The translations under genes were made by a program, and so were the position numbers. DNA of 50,333 nucleotides from contig CAUFRY010000012.1 of the NCBI GenBank assembly GCA_959028445.1, positions 1-50,333 on the forward strand, in the 5' to 3' direction. A model generated the notes under the pieces. That model had not been told where the DNA came from, made no database searches, and saw only the letters and a program-made list of their open reading frames with translations. Positions 47,026-50,333 of this stretch are shown in pieces (the first letter of the stretch is position 1; each line of letters starts with the position of its first letter). This DNA comes from an uncultured Collinsella sp. (GTDB lineage: Bacteria > Actinomycetota > Coriobacteriia > Coriobacteriales > Coriobacteriaceae).

Positions 47026-47684
47026 GTTATTCCCGTTATTTCGCTGGTGGCTTTGCTCTGTGGCGACGCCGAAACAGCATCAGGCGGTACTACGGTATCA
47101 AAACGAGAGTTCAGAAGCAAGTTCCCGTTAATCCCGCTCAGTGACTAATCCAGTCCGAGTGTTGTCGATGCGTGTCGCATCGTGCCGCCCAAGGGCTGTT
47201 TCGTGCACAATTTGGGCGAATCAGGCCCTTGATTCGCGATTTAGGGAATGACTCAATTGATTCGCAAAACCGCAGGTCGCTCCTTTAATCAGTCCCTGGT
47301 TTCCGCCGTGGTTCGTAGCGGGTGGCGTGAAAAGGGGTGATTCAAAGGGTCGGAGAGATGTCTATAGCGCAATCGTCTGGTATTGGCGCGGTGAGGGACT
47401 TCTCGCCTCCATCAGTCCAAATCGTCAAGCTCCGAAAGACGTCGAACTAGAGAAAAGGACCTATTTCCCGTCATGGATTGGGTTTACCTGCATGACTAGA
47501 GCCCTGGTGTAATTGGCTGGATCACCGTTCCGGGAACCGGTATCGACCTACCTGTCCGCCAAGCTCCTTCTTCAGCTCCAGCCTAGTATCTGACTCGCGC
47601 CGCTATAAGCGAAAACCGAAGAGATGCGTCTTAGCCAAGAAAAGAAGGTTAGCCTCATCTTACTGCATGATTCGTGTGTTATAG
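47026..47684. other. Long intergenic stretch without a recognisable gene
   Basis: Only short open frames occur (up to about 60 codons), none with good coding signals. A fragment near 47030-47144 reads like the end of a membrane protein with a basic tail, and the rest is unassignable. It may include the left boundary of the methyltransferase island. Confidence 0.5.
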
Positions 47685-47700
47685 TTAGATGGCTCTAACT
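47685..47700. promoter_or_regulatory. GTTAGA-TGGC-TCTAAC operator overlapping a promoter
   Basis: A perfect 6-bp dyad overlaps the -10 box TATAGT (47681-47686, extended by TGT). It is 18 nt before the first methyltransferase start. The TTAG/CTAA core resembles DtxR/IdeR-type metal-regulator sites, which is only a suggestion. Confidence 0.45.
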
Positions 47701-47717
47701 GTTTGGGGGCGACAGCC

Positions 47718-48347
47718 ATGCATGAGCGCAAGGGTTTCTGGGACAAGAATGCCAGTCGGTACGACCGTTTCATGCGAAACGACCGGGCGGCGTATGAGAA
47801 GATGTATGGGCTGATCCGGCCGGTAGTGAAAGCAAAAACCGTGCTGGAGGTTGCCACCGGCACGGGGCTTATCGCAAAGAGCATCGTAAATGCGGCGGCG
47901 CACATCGAGGCTACGGACGCCTCTGCAAAGATGATCCTTGAAGCAAAGCGGGACAATCAATCCGCAAAGCTGCACTTTTCCGTACAACATATGTTCCGCC
48001 TGCCCTATGCACAGAAGTCCTTCGAAGTGGTGATCGTGTCCAACGCGCTTCACATAGTGCCGCATCCGGAAAAGGCCCTGCAAGAAATCAGGCGGGTGCT
48101 GAAGGACGACGGCGTGCTCATCGCTCCAACCTTCACCCACGCGGGGAACTCGGTTTCCGGCAAGGCAAAAGCCTTTTTCATGAGTATGGCGGGATTCCCC
48201 CTCCACAGCAGGTGGACAAGCGAGGAATACCTACGTTTTCTGCGTCAAAACGGCTGGGCGGTGCAGAAAAGCGCGGTGTTGAAGGCCTCGTTCCCGTTGA
48301 CCTATGCGGAATGCACGAAATCGGAGGGGCCAGATGTCGTTCTTTGA
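47718..48347 (+). CDS. Class I SAM-dependent methyltransferase (first of cluster)
   Basis: The 209-residue protein has the Rossmann motif LEVATGTGLIAKSIV, a second acidic motif I-E-A-T-D-A-S-A-K-M-I, and FEVVIVSNALHIVPHPEKAL, typical of UbiE/Coq5-like small-molecule methyltransferases. GGGGGCG precedes ATG 47718. It overlaps the next methyltransferase by 14 nt. Codon use is less GC-biased than in core genes. The acceptor is unknown. Confidence 0.85.
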   Translation: MHERKGFWDKNASRYDRFMRNDRAAYEKMYGLIRPVVKAKTVLEVATGTGLIAKSIVNAAAHIEATDASAKMILEAKRDNQSAKLHFSVQHMFRLPYAQKSFEVVIVSNALHIVPHPEKALQEIRRVLKDDGVLIAPTFTHAGNSVSGKAKAFFMSMAGFPLHSRWTSEEYLRFLRQNGWAVQKSAVLKASFPLTYAECTKSEGPDVVL

Positions 48348-48939
48348 AAACACCCGCAAGCCCGTAGGCCTCGGCGGAAAACTTATGGTTGCCATGATGA
48401 ATCTGGGCCACAGCCCTGTGGCGCGGTGGGGACTTCGATTTCTACGACTTGCGCCAAACGCCAAGGTGCTAGATTGCGGCTGCGGCGGCGGGGCAAACAT
48501 AAAACGGCTGCTGAAAAAATACCCGTATGGCGTCGTCAAGGGCATCGACTATTCGCCCGTCAGCGTGGAGAAGGCTAGAAAGCTCAACCGAACTGCAATT
48601 CAGGAGGGGCGTTGCGCCGTTCTGCAAGGCAGTGTGGCGGATATGGCGTTTGAGGATAGCTACTTCGATGCTGCCACGGCCTTTGAAACCGTCTATTTTT
48701 GGCCTGATTTGCCCCGATGCTTCTGTGAGGTCTGGCGGACGCTGAAGCCAGGCGGGACAATTCTTATCTGCAACGAGAGCAATGGCGATACGGACAAGGA
48801 CGAGAGGTGGACGCAGATCATCGGCGGCATGACCATCTACAAGGACATTGAATTAAAGGCGTGTCTGGAGCAGGCAGGCTTTCACGAGGTGCAGATACGC
48901 AAAAAGGGAAAGTGGCTCTGCGTCACGGCGCGGAAGTAA
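48334..48939 (+). CDS. Class I SAM-dependent methyltransferase (second of cluster)
   Basis: The 201-residue protein starts SFFENTRKPVGLGGKLMVAM and has motif I VLDCGCGGGANIKRL, G-I-D-Y-S-P-V-S-V-E-K-A, and F-D-A-A-T-A-F-E-T-V-Y-F-W-P-D-L, ending in a C-terminal beta strand. ATG 48334 follows GGAGGGG. It is translationally coupled to the preceding methyltransferase, and the pair probably modifies the same or successive positions of one compound. Confidence 0.86.
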   Translation: MSFFENTRKPVGLGGKLMVAMMNLGHSPVARWGLRFLRLAPNAKVLDCGCGGGANIKRLLKKYPYGVVKGIDYSPVSVEKARKLNRTAIQEGRCAVLQGSVADMAFEDSYFDAATAFETVYFWPDLPRCFCEVWRTLKPGGTILICNESNGDTDKDERWTQIIGGMTIYKDIELKACLEQAGFHEVQIRKKGKWLCVTARK

Positions 48940-49043
48940 GGACATCAAGCACGGGCATTTTTGCATCCATCCTGCACATGGCGATAGACATGACGGCCAT
49001 AGCGGCTGTGCTGGCGGCAATTATGACAGTTTTTATTCGCTGA
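48940..49043 (+). pseudogene. Hydrophobic C-terminal remnant of a membrane protein
   Basis: A short frame reads T-G-I-F-A-S-I-L-H, then MAIDMTAIAAVLAAIMTVFI and Arg before the stop. It resembles the last helix of a multi-pass transporter subunit, perhaps an ECF-type S component. Nothing upstream in frame supports a complete gene, so it is likely a deletion scar. Confidence 0.35.
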
Positions 49044-49054
49044 GGAAGGAACCT

Positions 49055-49885
49055 ATGAAATGTAAAATTGAGAAAAACACCGTGCAGGAGACGCTGATTC
49101 TCCCACTGTATTCTCGAAAGCTGTGTACGGAGCTGTACCCGAACCTTTACAGGGATGAAACAGCGGTTCGTCTGCTCGACCAGATCGACTACGACTTTTC
49201 AGAGGCAGAGAAAAACTCCCGCAGCCTGATGCAGCGCTTCGGTGCGCTGGAGGTGGCCATGCGGCAGGGCGATCTTGCTTTCGAGGTGCGGGATTACCTG
49301 AAAGGCCACCCCGATGCGGCGGTGGTCAATCTGGGCTGCGGGCTGGACAATACCGGCAGAACCTGCGACAACGGTAGATGCAAGATCTACAATCTGGACT
49401 TCCCGGATGTGATCGCCTTGCGGCAGCAGCTACTGCCCGCCAGGGATCGGGAGCAAAATATCCCCTGCGACCTAAAAGACACCGCATGGTTTGGCAAAAT
49501 CGATGCCTCCGGCGGGGCGGTGTTCTTTGCCACCGGGGTGTTCTATTACTTTCTGACCCAGCAGGTCCGAGAACTGGTGCGGGGAATGGCGGACGCTTTC
49601 CCCGGCGGTGTGCTGGTCTTTGATGCTGCCAATCGGACGGCAGTAAAGATGATCGCAAAAACATGGCTTAAGACTGCAAAAATCAAGGATGTGGGGGCAT
49701 ATTTTGCGGTTTCGGATGCCGCCAAGGAAATCGGCACGTGGAACAGCCGTCTGTAGGTCACAAGTCGCGGCTATATGCTGGGCTACAACGATTTGAGAGA
49801 CCCTTCTGTCAGCGGCCTTTTCCGGTTTCTCGCAAGGGTCGGTGACAACGGGATGAAAATGCAAATCGTGAAAATAAGATTTTGA
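49055..49885 (+). pseudogene. Leucine-carboxyl/O-methyltransferase-like gene with in-frame amber stop
   Basis: The frame starts at ATG 49055 (GAGGAAGGAACC) with LCM/PPM-type features: L-Y-x-R-x-x-A-x-x-L-like N-terminus, VVNLGCGLDNTGR (SAM site) and YNLDFPDVI. A TAG at 49754-49756 ends a 233-residue product. The same frame then continues for about 42 residues (V-T-S-R-G-Y-M-L-G-Y-N-D-L) to TGA 49885 with the C-terminal text expected of the family. One base change therefore explains the stop. The shortened protein lacks the last strand and helix and may be inactive. Confidence 0.75.
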
Positions 49886-49894
49886 GAGGCAAAA

Positions 49895-50011
49895 ACGAAG
49901 CGCATTCACTTTGACGTCGAAGAAGACGGCTTTTACCGCGCATATTGGGCATGCAAGGACACGCATACAGCAGCGGGCACGGATTCGATTGAAACCGTGC
50001 CCGCTATCTAA
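49895..50011 (+). pseudogene. Short N-terminal remnant of unknown gene
   Basis: The frame after the preceding TGA reads K-R-I-H-F-D-V-E-E-D-G-F-Y-R-A-Y-W-A-C-K-D and ends at 50011. It would start with ACG where an ATG is expected, so a T-to-C change or a truncation seems to have silenced it. A HicB-like start is possible but unproven. Confidence 0.3.
49972..50005 (+). terminator. Intrinsic terminator of the methyltransferase cluster
   Basis: The 11-bp perfect stem AGCGGGCACGG/CCGTGCCCGCT is followed by ATCTAATAC. Confidence 0.65.
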
Positions 50012-50034
50012 TACTATATTATTGAACGTCTGTT

Positions 50035-50067
50035 CTATTCCCACTCGATGGCGTCGGTTCTGCCGTC
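50035..50067 (-). other. Sequence resembling the 3' end of guaA (possible attachment site)
   Basis: On the minus strand a 10-codon frame reads D-G-R-T-D-A-I-E-W-E-stop, the conserved C-terminus of GMP synthase (x-x-x-x-I-E-W-E). No guaA body is present. The 3' end of guaA is a known integration target of genomic islands, so this may be an att site of the adjacent cluster. Confidence 0.3.
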
Positions 50068-50162
50068 CCGTCATTCCAGTTACACCCAGTTTTCGGCATC
50101 GACACGGAACGCGTGCCGCCGAATGACGCGATGTCGCGTTTCGTCGGCTTCGGGGACAAAAG

Positions 50163-50223
50163 TTGGGACAACCTAAAAAACTTTTTTCAAACTCAGGGCT
50201 TTGAGTTTTTGTTTTTGTCCCAA
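50163..50223. repeat. TTGGGACAA/TTGTCCCAA palindrome with inner terminator
   Basis: Outer 9-bp arms enclose an inner stem AAACTCA/TGAGTTT (50189-50195, 50202-50208) followed by TTGTTTTTG. The inner part looks like a working terminator and the outer part like a dispersed extragenic repeat. No gene is visible in 50070-50333. Confidence 0.6.
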
Positions 50224-50333
50224 AGTGCGCGGCGGGTCGCCTTTGGAGGCTCGATGGCGCCGAAAACGCCCGTTTTGGTGAGTATTTGCTCGCTTGAGCA
50301 CTGTTGAATATCGCGAAACAGCACCGCCGATAT

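Noticed and set aside
47327..47512. 61-codon frame in the long intergenic gap
   Set aside because: No ribosome binding site, no conservation signal, low-complexity amino acid use.

Overview
The window looks like chromosome of a gut Coriobacteriia bacterium, most likely Collinsella. This rests on a high-GC actinobacterial codon style, strong AAAGGAG-type ribosome binding sites, LP(A/G)TG-like surface proteins next to LuxR regulators, and recurring GTGACAAAGGG or GGGGACGTTCTT intergenic hairpins. The assignment is inferred from gene content; there is no rRNA or marker gene here. No tRNA, rRNA or CRISPR array was seen.

Left part (1-8.8 kb): an IS30-family remnant fused to a two-SBP hybrid histidine kinase that has lost its signal peptide, then housekeeping genes: a flavin-type oxidase, a MalY-like C-S lyase, TrmO, an XRE/zinc-ribbon/TipAS regulator, a glutaredoxin and a tRNA-dihydrouridine synthase. 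From 8.8 to 18.4 kb, all on the minus strand, lie two paralogous Mg-type P-type ATPases, an OmpR-type winged-helix protein lacking a receiver, a 51-residue membrane protein and a large MacB-like ABC transporter.

From 18.7 to 25.7 kb is a sulfur and thiol redox block. It holds a Crp/Fnr regulator, a rhodanese and a CoA-disulfide-reductase/rhodanese fusion. Next to these are a TlpA-like thioredoxin lipoprotein, a NapH-like membrane Fe-S protein and a CD1871A-type CXXC micro-protein, with a divergent two-component system. I read these as a persulfide response plus a possible transmembrane thiol-reducing relay.

From 25.7 to 29.6 kb the DNA is a scrapyard: arginase-family and AAA ATPase remnants, an orphan hypothetical gene, a 51-bp repeat matching the start of the window, a truncated gene, and an intact PadR/DUF1700 membrane-stress-like operon. 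A LuxR regulator, a 1455-residue Tat-exported cell-wall protein and a lipoprotein follow.

From 36.6 to 42.6 kb there is an AAA ATPase with a PD-(D/E)XK-like C-terminus, preceded by a striking 35-bp inverted repeat. After it comes an atypical type IIA topoisomerase pair with a textbook LexA-type SOS box upstream. The right end contains a surface protein whose LPXTG signal is out of frame at an A7 tract, a MerR-controlled flavodoxin/cupin pair with a truncated TetR-like gene, and a methyltransferase cluster that looks acquired and is partly decayed (amber stop).
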